64,000 bases of DNA, from positions 61,419,501 through 61,483,500 of the forward strand of contig NC_064820.1 of NCBI RefSeq assembly GCF_024166365.1, read 5' to 3'. The position numbers and the translations under genes are program-made. Of this stretch, positions 22,053-35,144 are shown piece after piece. Below the pieces are notes generated by a model. It was not told where the DNA came from, searched no databases, and saw nothing but the letters and a program-made list of their open reading frames with translations. How positions within the stretch are numbered: the first letter of the stretch is position 1; the number at the start of each line of letters is the position of its first letter. The DNA comes from Elephas maximus indicus (Eukaryota; Chordata; Mammalia; Proboscidea; Elephantidae).

Positions 22053-22981
22053 TGGTAAGTCACGTTACAATCGTATTGTTACGCATATTCCCTTGAATGG
22101 TCTCATATTTCAACACATTTTAAAGTTTCCTTTCTAAAGCTGTAAGCCTTAATATTGTGGGGCTTGAAATAAAAATTTCAAATGTCAAAAATTTCTCACT
22201 CTGTGTTTTCAAAAAGAACAGATTTCACTGATGTGAGTGGCTGATGCTTTAAAAATTCCAAGCAAATGTTCACTTTCAACTGAAATTCTCTTCCACATGC
22301 TTAGGGAATCCATGTGAAGAATGTGACCCTCATGCTACAGTCTTCTTCTGATGGGTAGGTCCTTATCCGACAGCCTGGGAAATGTGTCCCACTGAAGAAC
22401 ACATCAAACATTAATTGTTTGGTGATGATGTGGATTTTCATTGCAGTGAGTAGGACTTCTTTCCACTGCTTTACTTCCAAGTCACCCCAAAGGTGAATAT
22501 AGTCAGCTCCATGCTGCCCACGTGTAACCTGGTCCTTCTCGAGTATGCCACTAAGTGGCAACACTACTCTGCTCTGGACCGCATTAATCTTGAGCTTCTG
22601 TGTTCTCTTTCTTTCTGCTAGTCAGAGTTTATTTCTTCCAGCCCAAAGTCATCTGCTTTCTCCAGATATTTAAGGACTGAGCAAAAAGCATCTTGGATTT
22701 CGTTTTAGGGCTCTCCTTGGCCAGCTTTGTCAGTAAACCATGCCCTCTGTACTATGCTTCCCTCATGGAGACTACTAAATCTTATTCTAACCAGCTGTGG
22801 TTCTCAACTGGATAATACCTTGTTTTTACCAATTTTTTAAGTAGCTCTTATACCCAGGACAAAGAAAATTGTGGTATTTCCTTCAAAGTGCAACTGCTCT
22901 CTGGCTGGAAGTCTTCTGATGGTGCTTTGTCCAGAGGTCGTGACTGTGATCCTCTGCTGGGTCACTATAACTGATCACAGC
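22053..22981. other. Unique sequence, nothing recognised
   Basis: No supported feature. Confidence 0.4.
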
Positions 22982-23163
22982 CCTGTGCTAAGGTGGACTA
23001 GGAAGAAAGGCCCAGAGATCTACTTCCGAAAATCAGCCAATGAAAATGCACCAATCTGCACCTAATCATTGGGGATCGTGCAGCACCAGGCAGCATTTTG
23101 TTCCATTGTGCATAGAGTAGCCATGAGTTAGGCGTCAACTCGATGGCAGCTAACCACAATAAC
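22982..23163 (+). repeat. Composite SINE, 3' part
   Basis: 'gatctacttccgaaaatcag' and 'ccaatgaaaatgcac' are body sequence shared with the 40.1 kb copy. They run into the RTE-like tail 'gcaccaggcagcattttgtt' and 'gtcaactcgatggcagctaa'. Confidence 0.6.
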
Positions 23164-23884
23164 ATTGTCCCTCCAACCTTGTTTCGAATAGGTTGTCCAG
23201 TTCTTCGAAAAACGAAATGACCACATGCTAATATTCCAGGAGCTGTTAGAATTATGTTGATGAGATCATCTTCATGAAACCCTGGATTACTTATGACTAT
23301 AAAGCACATGTGTACAAGAAAGAGGAATCACCTCCCCACCCCTAACAATCACCAACAAAACTGTGTATTGCTTGGTTGCTTGTTCTTGGAGATCATTGAA
23401 CTTATCACTCAAAAATTTTATGTACTTCCTGTAAGGTCGCTTGTATAGTAGTCTTCATTTAATTTAATTTGTAGCATACTTACGTCTTATATTCTCATCC
23501 AGGACAATCTGGTGAGAACAGACACATTGTTTTCTCTTTGATATCCCTTCACTTTCTTAGCACAGAGTATATTAATCACAATTAATGGAACTATGGCCAT
23601 CAAGATAAAACAAACATGCTGCCTCTGACTCTTGTCCTTGGCACCTTTATGCTGTGATTTTGAATGTGTTAAAAGTTTCCTTCATGCATGACTTCTCCAT
23701 TCTACTTTCATATTGACTTGGATTATCTTCTCTGGCTCTAATCTCACTCTTCTGTTTACTGTGCAGCTGTGTATAGATGTAGTTTTTTTTTTTTCTTTAA
23801 TAATAGCTATACTGAGCACTAATAATGAGCACTTACACCGGGTGGGTCATGCACTATTGCTAGTGCTTTACTGGTGTTAACTTG
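23164..23884. other. Unique sequence, nothing recognised
   Basis: A short T-run lies near 23785. No supported feature. Confidence 0.4.
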
Positions 23885-24041
23885 GAGCCCTGGTGGCACA
23901 GTGGTTAAGGGCTAGGCTGCTAACTAAAAGGTTTGAATCCACCAGCTGTGCCTTGGAAACCCTATGGGGCAGTTCTACTCTGTCCTATACGGTTGCTATG
24001 AGTCAGAATTGACTGGATGGCAACAGGTTTGGCTTGGTTTA
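23885..24041 (+). repeat. AfroSINE, short subfamily
   Basis: Clean head 'ggagccctggtggcacagtg', and 3' end 'gagtcagaattgactggatg' plus 'gcaacaggtttggctt'. A few bases around box B are deleted. Confidence 0.9.
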
Positions 24042-24071
24042 GACTTTTTTATGTAGTATGGTTAATGGGTG

Positions 24072-24239
24072 AAACCCTGGTGGTGAAGTGGTTAATTGCT
24101 ACAGCTGCTAACCCAAGGGTCAGCAGTTCAAATCCGCCAGGCGCTCCTTGGAAACTCTACGGGGCAGTTCTACTCTGTCCTATAGGGTTACTATGAGTCG
24201 GAATCGACTCGACGGCACTGGGTTTGGTTTTCTGGTTTT
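24072..24239 (+). repeat. AfroSINE, short subfamily
   Basis: 'gaaaccctggtggtgaagtg' to 'gagtcggaatcgactcgacg'. It has one of the best-preserved 3' ends in the window. Tandem, same orientation, with the SINE 30 bases upstream. Confidence 0.92.
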
Positions 24240-25718
24240 ATATGCTACCTACAAGAACCCTAACTGATAGAATTAGCTTTTCCTTTCAAGGTACCTCCAT
24301 CAGGTAAAGCTGTTTCAGGTGTGCAACCAAGTGAGTAAAGTTCTTATCTGATGAGGAAAAACAGGTTGCTTTGACTAGCAAGAGGAAGGGACTAGATAAT
24401 TGGGATCTCCAAGTTCTCACATTCTCCTGAATAACTTCCTTCCAATTCTTGGGGTTCCATTCTTTTCCATCATTGCCTTAAATTTAATCCAAAAGACCTA
24501 GTTAATCTGTGAATTCAATCAATGGAGTTTGTGTTTCAGGTATTTCAGCCTTATGTCTTCAAGAGACAAAAGATCCTTTAGATTGATCTGTGTTCTGAGA
24601 TAAGAAATTAGGGATTTAAGTATGTTATTCTCTCTTTTTAAAGTTGACTGGAGCCAATAGAAGCCGCCATCCACCCTTCCAACTAGAATTACTTGTGTCT
24701 TTTATATTGTTCCACGGCAGTGAAAGCTTATTCTCCTCCCTGCCCCACAAGCCTTGCCCTCAAGAAGTATTTTATTTTAAGTGATCAGAGGAGATATTTT
24801 AATGAGCTGTTTCTCCACTGTTTGCTGTGAGCTGAAAGATTCTCTTTGTTGAATACTAGTGGGATTTTTACTGCCTTCAACCTAAACTGGTCTAGATAAC
24901 CAATCCTAGATTGGATCATTTCTTTAAGGGCCCATTACCTGCAATTCCATTCCCTGTTATCAAAATACGTTTCAGTCAGTGTTCTTGATTGCATGCATCA
25001 GGAATTTTCTTTTGATAATTTAAACCAGAAAGAAATTTTTTGGAAAGGATGGTGAGTAGCTCATAGATTCCATTCTTGGAAAATGAGCAGACACTAAGGG
25101 AAGAAATTAGAGAATAAGAAAATTTGCTAAAGTCATGCTGGAGCAATAGTCTGGTTAGGATTCTACCACAGAACCATACTATAGCCATTGATGGTCTCCC
25201 TGTACCACCAAGGTTGTGAATAATTTCTCAGCAATTCTTGTATTTTTGTGTCACTTTCTCAGGTTCAAGTGTTGAAGGTCCCAGAAGGGAGCATCTGATC
25301 GGTTGAGCCTAAGCTCTAGCTGCTGAGAGTGAGTACAAGCCTGTGCTTTACCTCCCAACACAGTTCACACAAAAGGAAATTCTTGCTAAATAAAAGAAGC
25401 ATTCAGATGCTGGTTAGCCAAAAACCGAGATAGAAAACAAAATGAAATAATCATTTTCTACTCTACACCTCCTGGCTCTCTCACGCTGTGAATGGTAAGA
25501 GTCTCTGTAGGGCCAAGGTTTGAGGAACAACAAAGCGGACTGGTTGCAGTTCTTGACGTAGTGATTTAAATATGGAATTAATGACATGCCTACTTAAATC
25601 AGTGATGGTGTGAGCATGGCAATAGGCATCATTTATAGTTTAAACTTCTTCCCTCCTTTTCCACCTTCTCCATAATATTCAACTGGTCACAAAGCCTTTT
25701 TGATTCATATTTTACAAT
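24240..25718. other. 1.5 kb of unique sequence
   Basis: No repeat or gene recognised. This begins a comparatively repeat-poor stretch extending to about 35 kb. Confidence 0.45.
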
Positions 25719-26116
25719 ACCATAACAACAACAACAAAAACAGTTGGTGTCAAGTTGATTCCTACTCATGGAGACCCCACGTGGGCAGAGTAGAACTGTT
25801 CCACAGGATTTTCAAGGTTGTGGCCTTTCAGAGGAAACCCTGGTGGTGTAGTGGTTAAATGCTACAGCTGCTAACCAAAGGGTCAGCAGTTCGAATCTGC
25901 CAGGCACTCCTTGGAAACTCTATGGGGGCAGTTCTACTCTGTCCTATAGGGTCACTATGAGTTGGAATTGACTCGACGGCACTGGATTTGGTATTTGGTT
26001 TTTGGACGACCTTTCAGAAGCAGATTGCCAGGACTTTCTTTTGAGGTACCTCAGGGTGAAGTTGAAACCCCAACCTTTTAGTTAGTAGTTAAGCACGTAA
26101 ACCTTTGTACGGCCCT
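25719..26116 (-). repeat. AfroSINE (long subfamily) split by a second SINE
   Basis: The 3' part is at 25719-25835 ('gttggtgtcaagttgattcc' on the plus strand) and the 5' part at about 26009-26116 ('acctttcagaagcagattgc' to 'aacctttgtacggccctc'). A forward SINE sits between them. Confidence 0.85.
25836..26008 (+). repeat. AfroSINE nested in an opposite-strand AfroSINE
   Basis: Head 'gaaaccctggtggtgtagtg' to 3' end 'ggaattgactcgacggcact'. Flanks 'ggcctttcagag' and 'gacctttcagaa' are the target-site duplication of host-SINE sequence. Confidence 0.9.
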
Positions 26117-28079
26117 CACAATATAATTAGAGATTTGATTTGATAATTTTATTTTTTATTATTTGTAATTTTGGTTGATGTGCCAAATCTCTAAGTGGCA
26201 TACCTACTGCCAAACACTAATAAAGTAGTGCTGCGTCAGATAATGGGGAAAAATGTTCTTTTCAATTAGGATTTTTATCAGCTCTTCCTTTTTAGTTGAT
26301 ATAATTTCCTTTTCTCTGCTCTAAATTTTATTTCCTTGACTCCATCAAAATTCTGAAATTGTACATTTTGTTTTTATTCTACTACAGATAATTTCCATTT
26401 TGATAAAGTTGACTGTTTAGTCAAGCGCATAACACTTTGAATCCCATCACTGAACTAATGCAGTTTTTTAAATAAATAGGCACAGGTTGTATACACTTCT
26501 GGTATTTTACCACCTCATTTTCTAGAAATTATGGCATTCACATGCAATAAGCTCTTACTTCGCTCTGGTGCTTCAAGATTTATGAAAAGCTTACATTTCT
26601 GTAGAAAACTTCCACTTATGAGCCATTAACATCCTGGACTGCTCTAGGAGATTCCAGCATTTCCACTGGTGAACACAATTTTGTTTTCACTGGTGAGGCC
26701 AGCTTTTCCTTTGACAGCCAAGTATGGAAAAAATAAACAATGCTGAGAAGCTGCTGTTTCTCTTTTAAAACGATGCTTTCTGCATTGGTCACAGAAAATA
26801 TGAAGCTTAGAGGACAGAAGACATAAAGTTAAAATAGCATGTTGGTGTTTAGTTTTCTCTCCCTACCCTCAACCTATAGATGAGCTAGAAATATTATCTT
26901 ACTGCAATACCTCCTTAGAGGAGATATGAGCAGAAACTTTAATCCTTCTTGCTGGATCTTTATATCTTTTCCCCTCAATACCAGGTACTGTGTAGTATGG
27001 TACGTGTAAGATCACAGATGTCTCAGTCCCAATTCCAGAGGGAACAACTTGGCTTTTGACTTATGTGTAGTCAAATAGCCAATTAAGTCAGATATTCCAT
27101 TTTTCAAGTGGTGTTGGGGTGTTGCCTAGATAAAATATCTATCATCGTATCGTATTGGAATATCTGTTAACTAAATTTAACTGGACCTAGAATTATAAAC
27201 TCGTTAAGACATCAGATTTGGAATGAGATGAAAAGTCAGCCAGCTCACGGGGGCTCTAGTGTCTATTACTTATGACTTTAACTAAAAAAAAAAAAAAATG
27301 GCAGTTATAATTCAGACAGGTCCGTTCACGTTTAAAAAGGAAGTCTTAAATTATCAATTGATTTTAATGAGCCGTCTCTGTACTGATACACACACACACG
27401 CACACACACACACATATCCCTAAGGACATTCCAAGTGTACTTACCAACATCTGGAAGCAGTATTGGGCAAACCACATGCTTAGTTCCTAATTTCAAACAT
27501 CTTTTGAAAGGAATCTTTTATAAACTCTTGAAGGAAGCTCTAAATGGTTGCTAGAAAACACACTTTTCAATATATTTATAATGTCTGAGTTTTTAGGGAG
27601 TCAGATATCTAAACTCTCAACTCTAGAGCAATTTGAAGCTTAGAAAAAAGTGAAAAATATCAGCAAGAATGCAAACAACTTAGAAGAGGTGAACATACTA
27701 TTGTACTCAGTGAAAGATTTTATTTCCTTTATTTTATTTTCTGATTAAATTTAAGTAGCCTCATCACTAACACACTCGGCAAAAGATGAGGTTTATTGAT
27801 CCTTTGACCAATCAGAAGGAAAAACTTTTACTGACAAGCAGAAGAGACGTCAATATCCAGCACTGTGCATCGAGAAGCACTGGAGAAGTGGATGGAAAAA
27901 GAAAGAGAAAAGAGGAAGAAAGGAAAAAGAAAAAATATGCTTCAGAGGAAAGATAGCACCAGACAAAAGAAGCAGACTCTAGCAGATATGGAGCTGAGAC
28001 CAGAGTGGCCAGAAATAGATAATGCAAAACTGACGTTCACGAAGTATATCAGAATCCACTAAGTTACGACTATATTAAT
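26117..28079. other. 2 kb of unique, A/T-rich sequence
   Basis: Only a (CA)n microsatellite (27388-27415), an A-run near 27284-27297 and a purine-rich tract at 27885-27950 stand out. The last gives a Lys/Glu-rich 65-codon chance frame. No gene recognised. Confidence 0.5.
27388..27415. repeat. (CA)n microsatellite
   Basis: About 28 bases of CA dinucleotides with one CG interruption. Confidence 0.95.
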
Positions 28080-28200
28080 TCAAACCATGTTTATTCAGTT
28101 ACTACTATGTGCCTGGCACTAGGGAAAGCCCAGAGGATTCAAAGGTGGATAAATCCTGTCCCTTCTTTGTCCTCCAGGTACTTGATGATGGTGTGAGGGT
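28080..28200 (-). repeat. L2 LINE 3' fragment
   Basis: 'tgtttattcagttactacta' and 'tgtgcctggcactagggaaa' are the reverse complement of the L2 3' end. Confidence 0.7.
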
Positions 28201-28620
28201 GGGCGAGTGTGGACAAGTTGTAGATGGGATGCTATATGCATGTCAAAGAAGTCTCCATAGAGGAGGTGACACTTGAACTGAGTCTTAAAGTTTGTGCACT
28301 CTTTAAAAATAATTCCTGGCATAGTCCAATGGAAACATTCGAAATAAGGATAAACCACCTGACTGAGTCCAGTAAGTAGTATTCCTAATGGTGGCTGATC
28401 CATCTAAGAAAAAATTTAACTTGTGTTCAGTACAATGTAATTGTGCTTTAAAACTTAACCCAATGCCCCATCTACTCTGTGAACGCTTCTTTGATCAGCC
28501 TGGCTTGAAATGTCCTTATTTGAGTTACCATCATAGCATGGACTGTGTTTAGTCTGTGAACCACCTTTAGATCACACTGTTTTCCATTGTACCTAATTTA
28601 CCCCAAAACTGGATTGTAAA

Positions 28621-28740
28621 GAGCCCTGGTTACTCAGTGGTTAAGTGCTCTGCTACTAACTGAAAGGTCAGCAGTTTGAATCCACCAGCTGCTTCAAGGA
28701 GAAAGATGTGGTAGTTGACTTCCATAAAGATTTACAGCCT
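28621..28740 (+). repeat. AfroSINE 5' portion only
   Basis: Head 'gagccctggttactcagtgg' and box B 'gcagtttgaatcc' continue to 'gatttacagcctgg', then stop. The 3' ~80 bases are missing. 'ctggattgtaa' occurs on both sides (28610-28620 and 28738-28748). Confidence 0.8.
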
Positions 28741-28748
28741 GGATTGTA

Positions 28749-29283
28749 ATCCCCCAAGGTCCTTAAAACACTTCTGTAGTAGATTCTGGCATAAAAAAAT
28801 AGGACATTAAATTAATAACTGTAGGATGACTGAATAAATATGGTAAGATACCCTTGTCACCCAAAGGATTATCCTTTGATTATGTGGAAAATATAATACT
28901 TATATTTCTAGGCTCTTGTGTGACAGAATTATGAATGTAAGACTCAGCCTGTATCCCAGGACTGCTTTATCTCATTATTGACAAATAAGCGTGTGTGCAT
29001 GTTAAGGAAGAAGAGTGCAGGTATTAGCTTTGGATCATGCGGGTTTTCAGCAAATGTTACCCCTGATTAGGAAATCCAGCTGGGCGGGGGTGGGAGTGAT
29101 TGTGGTGCGGCCCCAACTTTAGATTGCTACTGAAGCAGCGTGATGGATCATTGAGCGAGAGTGGGAACTTTTACAATGGTATGAATTTCATTTGTGGAGA
29201 CTACTTTGGGACTGTGGCAAGTGACCATAGTCTTTCTCTGCCCTAAGAGTCTAGCATGTTTTAGATTCTGGGTTGTTTAGAGC
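28749..29283. other. Unique sequence, nothing recognised
   Basis: No supported feature. Confidence 0.4.
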
Positions 29284-29434
29284 TGTGATTCCTTTAGTTG
29301 GCTGCACATTTGGAGTTCCAGATCTCAACCTAGACCCACTGAACCAAAACTTCTGAGCCCAGGGCCAAGGAATCTGTTTTCATAAAGTTCTCTAAGTGAT
29401 TTGATTGATGAGCCAGGCTTGTGAACCACTAAAT
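29284..29434 (-). mobile_element. MER5/MER3-like hAT DNA transposon remnant
   Basis: 'ttggctgcacatttggagtt' at the left, 'aacttctgagcccagggcca' in the middle and 'aggcttgtgaaccact' at the right are the layout of the small hAT-Charlie MER5 group. Diverged, so orientation and exact subfamily are uncertain. Confidence 0.5.
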
Positions 29435-29471
29435 ACATGGACTGTATTCTTAAGTCTGAGAGAGAGAGACA

Positions 29472-29658
29472 TACTTGGCTGCTAATCTAAAGGTAGAAGA
29501 TTTCAGTTCACCCAAAGAGCCTTGGAAGAAAGGGCTGGAGATCTACTTTCAAAAAATCGACCATTGAAAATTCTATGGAGCACAATCCTACTCTGACACA
29601 CATGGGGTCACCATGAGTCCAGATCAACTCTGTGGCAACTGTTCTGTTTGTTTATTCT
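29472..29658 (+). repeat. AfroSINE, diverged, head missing
   Basis: 'cttggctgctaatctaaagg', 'agatctactttcaaaaaatc' and 'gtccagatcaactctgtggc' follow the AfroSINE order. Confidence 0.75.
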
Positions 29659-31490
29659 CAAATATAGAGCTGTGAGATGGGCTGTCTCTTCATTAAACTC
29701 ATCCATTTGTTCAGTCAGTGTTGAATGGGAGAATAGCCAAAGACCCTAAGTTTAAATTTCTTTTTGCATTACAGGGTTCATATTTTTACCTAATGATCCA
29801 GGGCTCTATAGTTCATTCTTTTGGAAGTTCTACCTGTCCCATACATTTTTTTGCGGGTGGTGAAAGGGGTCTTTTCTGATAATTCAGAATGTAGGTCAGA
29901 ATGTTTGTGAGAACTACTTACTCTGCAAATGGAAAGCGTTGCAGCGTATAAATCCAAGATATTATTATTATTATTGACATTATCTCTGCCTGCTAATTAT
30001 TGGAGGACCTGTTCACCTACTAACACACATTTTTATTGAGATTACACGTGTATTATAACCTTATCTGACTAGACATCTTTCTTTTTTTCTAAAATTTGCC
30101 TTTTAATGTGTCTACATGGTCAAATATCCCAGGCGCAAAACAGAGGAATAGTTCACACATAAGAAGTGATAATTTCTGAATCAATCTCCAGGTCTTTGAG
30201 AAGGATTTAACAAGAAATACAAGTATGCAAGCATGAAACAATTTTAATTTAATGAAAGGAAACACCCGTTCTTACAAAATAAAATAACTTTGGAGATAAA
30301 TTTTTGTTAAATGTATTTTAAAAATCATGTTATTAGATAAGGAACGCTACGTTCTTTGAAAAGTTTTATCTTAAACACAAAAGGTTTTATGGCTCCAATT
30401 TGGAGATATGAAACACAAGTAAATATTTCCCAACTAAAAGGAAAAGAGGAGCGGTACCTTTCTCACGAGAATCTGATAGTACCTTAGTAAGAACCCCAAA
30501 TAAATGCTTTAAATTTTCAGGAAAAAACCCTGAAAAGTACAAATTACCCTGATATTGAAATAATCAGAAATCACAGCACAGATGGAAACAAATACCGTAG
30601 TAGTTAAAATTGGTTGATAAATCACTATTGGATTAATTGAAAAATTTTAGACATTATAGGAAGATATACTGTTGCTTTCTAATATGTTAGCATTTCAACA
30701 CTCTACACAAAGAAGTATTGCTAGTTACTGGACACAGCAAAGCAGAATTATTCTAAACCCTTCTCAGAATAAAATTGGGGCTGCTATGTTGGTACTAGAA
30801 TTTATAATTTACAAAACTGCTATAGCCCTGTTTTCCTGCAGTGAAGTCCTCGCATAAGAGAAATAAACAAAATATGGCCTACAGACATTATTCAACAAAT
30901 GCATTATTATGCTAAGAAATAGAAATAAAATTATCTTTGTCACACTGTAGCATCTTGGCTTTAACTTGATGTCACAGTGTCTCTCCAGATTTAAAAAGTT
31001 AGGCATTATGTGTACATTATGTGTAGTTTTGCTGTTTTACAAGTATAATGAGGTTCAAAAAGTAATACCAGCGGATTACACACGGCACATGAAGATTTAG
31101 TTGATTTATAAACTAAAGGAATGTTGACTGTTTCATTATACTTAATTAATAAAAGAAACAATTAAATATGGACCTACTAAAATGTGACGGTTGGAGAATA
31201 AAGAAGTTCGTATTAGTTGTTCAGATAGCCAGATATATTAGTACATTTTGAGATATAACATTTTATTTCCCTGGTATTCATGTATATATGGATATTATTG
31301 ACCTATATAATTCATTATCTCTATGCAAAGAAGGAAACTAAATAAAAAACTAATAAGATGCCTTTGCTAAATATAAGAACATTTCTTTTCTATAGATTTG
31401 TAGACTGCTATTGCTAAATACTTTATGTAAGAACTGGTTTCTAGAGCTTGGAAATTCTAGTTATCCACTCTGAAGTGACGTTTCCATTAT
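29659..31490. other. 1.8 kb of unique, A/T-rich sequence
   Basis: An (ATT)n run lies near 29960-29975. No other repeat recognised. This flanks the 3' side of the actin locus. Confidence 0.45.
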
Positions 31491-31496
31491 TTTATT
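31491..31496 (-). terminator. Candidate poly(A) signal of the actin gene
   Basis: The minus strand reads AATAAA, 271 bases beyond the actin stop codon. It is the first canonical signal I find in that direction, so the 3' UTR would be about 0.3 kb. Cleavage itself cannot be seen from sequence. Confidence 0.4.
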
Positions 31497-31766
31497 CCTT
31501 GTTACTTATTTCTTTGGTCTATATTTCTTTGAACGCTATAGACGAAGAAAACAGAATATGGTATCAGAATTCTCCTTAAGTTGAGAGAGGTCAAGAAGCT
31601 GGTAAGGGCCCACAATACTTAATGGAGAGATGGAGGTTACTGGTTTAGACACCAGGAAGGGGGAGCTATTTACCTTGACTCTACTGAAGTGGATAAAAGC
31701 AGTATCATCATTACAACCTAGAAAGTCACAAAGGCAAAACGAAAACCCGTTAACACGGAAGCCCAT

Positions 31767-32990
<1,224 letters not shown>

Positions 32991-33043
32991 TTAAACGCTC
33001 CAGAACTGCTGTCAGAGAAGGGAACCTGCGCTGTGACAACAGG

Positions 33044-33051
33044 TATTTAAA
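33044..33051 (-). promoter_or_regulatory. TATA-like box upstream of the actin gene
   Basis: The minus strand reads TTTAAATA, 147 bases before the actin ATG. That would place a start site near 33015-33020 and give a 5' UTR of about 120 bases. It lies within CCTTTAAATACC, which resembles but does not match the CArG box (CC, six A/T, GG) used by muscle actin promoters. Confidence 0.45.
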
Positions 33052-33084
33052 GGAACACACGGGTCCCACCCATATCCTATCCCA

Positions 33085-33089
33085 CCAAT
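33085..33089 (+). promoter_or_regulatory. CCAAT box (inverted relative to the actin)
   Basis: CCAAT on the plus strand, about 40 bases upstream of the TATA-like box in the direction of actin transcription. NF-Y boxes work in either orientation and usually lie 60-100 bases from the start, which fits. Short motif, so chance is possible. Confidence 0.35.
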
Positions 33090-33094
33090 TCCCA

Positions 33095-35144
33095 ACACTT
33101 CTGGGTGGGGTTGCCTTTGAGGTATTAATAATGATGTTGATGACTACAAAAATCATTAATAGACTTTTTTTTTTTAAAATAAAGGTAAGATTGACTTCTG
33201 AGAGGCCAAATCTCAGGTTACTGTAATTAGGCAACCCACACATGGCTTATTGACACAGTCTTTACATAACTATGATGATGCAATGGGGAATATAAAAGCA
33301 AGATGAAAGAGAGCTGGTGCTAGGTATGGGCAACACTGCCGGAAGAACCACTCCCTCCTCAGTTTACCCTCTGGGTCCATTATCTTTACACTTGAACTTT
33401 TCATTCTGAATGTACTGTTCTTATGAAGAGTCCTACTCTGCAAACATTGCTTGTTCAAGAGTTTCTTCTCCCATTATGTTCCTAATGTTACAGGATGTCC
33501 TCACGGTAAAAACTGGTTTAATTAAAAATAATGACCGGCCCATCGTAGCCTGAGAGCTGTTAAGTATAATGCATTTGTCTAGTGCAAATTTTGGGGATAT
33601 TTAATAGATTTCTAATCTATCAGAGATCAAGTAAAGGTAATAAAGTGATCAATAAAGATTTTCTTTCCTTGATTTATATTTCTAATAACCAAATTTTATT
33701 AGGCACTTACTATGTCTTGACATTGTTCATAGAACTAGGTTTGTCGTGTCCCTGTGGATTACATAGAGGGTGAATGGCCAATGATCTTGTATGATTTATT
33801 GTTAAAATGCAGATTATAAAAAGTTATTTATTTATATGCAATAACTTGTGATTTACACAGCAATAAACAAAATTAAATGATATGATAAATTTAAAAACCA
33901 TATGTTTGAACCGATCTTTAAAAAATTTCAGTCTTCAAGGTTCATATGGTGTAACACCAGACCCCTCTGTAGTTATTAAAATCTGTACAATTGGAATAGT
34001 TTAGCTTTCCTGCCATTTTAGAGTATATTATACTGTTATCACTTCATAGTGGCAGTTTGTTTGGATTTTATTTTCAATACAGATATATGGAGAGCGTGGT
34101 AAAATGTGGACCATGATAAAAGTGTAAGACATTGTAAGGTATTATAAAGAAACAAGAAGAAGAAAACTCATTACATTTAGTCTCATGTGTTATCTAAATG
34201 GAATATAATCTCCTCTGTCAGCTCTTCAACAAAGCGAAGCAATTTTTCATGCCTACATCTGAGTTTTCCAAAATCACATTATTTTGGCTCATTCATTCAA
34301 TAATAGTCACTTTGTGAGAGGTAGCAGCAGTCCTGCAGTACTGGACAGAAATTCACCTTCCGGCTTAAAGCCAGGAGAACTAGCTGGTGCTTTTGGCCAT
34401 TAGCCTCTTGGAGAGTCATGGTAACCCCAGGCTATGAGCATCCAGCTCTCTTCTTTGTCTGCAGCTTGATACAGAATTATTTGTCCAGTGCTTTTCCCTG
34501 TAATGGGCTTTATGGCAGAAAATCAGCAAAGGTAAAATGTGTGTTTCACAAGATCTACTATTTTTTCTTTTTGTCCGACCAGGATTGGCCTTTCTTTTAA
34601 TCTTTTCTGTAACTGCAAAATCAATTCTTCCTTCAACAACATTTACGAGCCCACCCTCAAACCCTCAAACGGAATGGTTTTGCGAAGTTCTTTTTCATGT
34701 AGTACAACCAAGCTTTTGATTAAAACAGTATTCCATTGCTACAGGCTGACGCAGCTGGAGTATCTTTTTTTTCCTCCCCTTCTAAGTTCCGTAACAAACC
34801 ACATGGAGGTCCCACAAAAGTAAAAAGAAAACGCACACGGCGTTTAGCACAGGTTCCCATTTAGGACTGCTCTAGTCTGGAATATGCAACAAAGGCTCCC
34901 ACAGAGAAGGGAGGAGACCCCGTGGGGCCCAGTGTAACCATTAGATCCCAGATTTACTGCAGTGTCATCCAGAGAATAGACCATGAATGGAGCGCTCTTT
35001 GCTACTGAGTCCTTACACCATAACAGACACCCTGGAGATGAGGATGATTTGTGATCTTACTGGAATATCTTCTAGAATTTATTTTAATTTTGGTGTCCTA
35101 AAAGAAATTTTCATCAACTGTGTATTTTTAAAATAAGCTTCTTG
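33095..35144. other. 2 kb of unique sequence upstream of the actin
   Basis: No repeat recognised. Conserved regulatory elements may be present but cannot be told apart from one sequence. Confidence 0.45.

Noticed and set aside
27865-28062. Lys/Glu-rich 65-codon frame, coiled-coil-like
   Set aside because: Produced by a purine-rich tract; no start context or homology visible.
33042-33053. CArG box (SRF site) in the actin promoter
   Set aside because: The sequence is CC, eight A/T, CC and not CC, six A/T, GG, so it does not meet the consensus.
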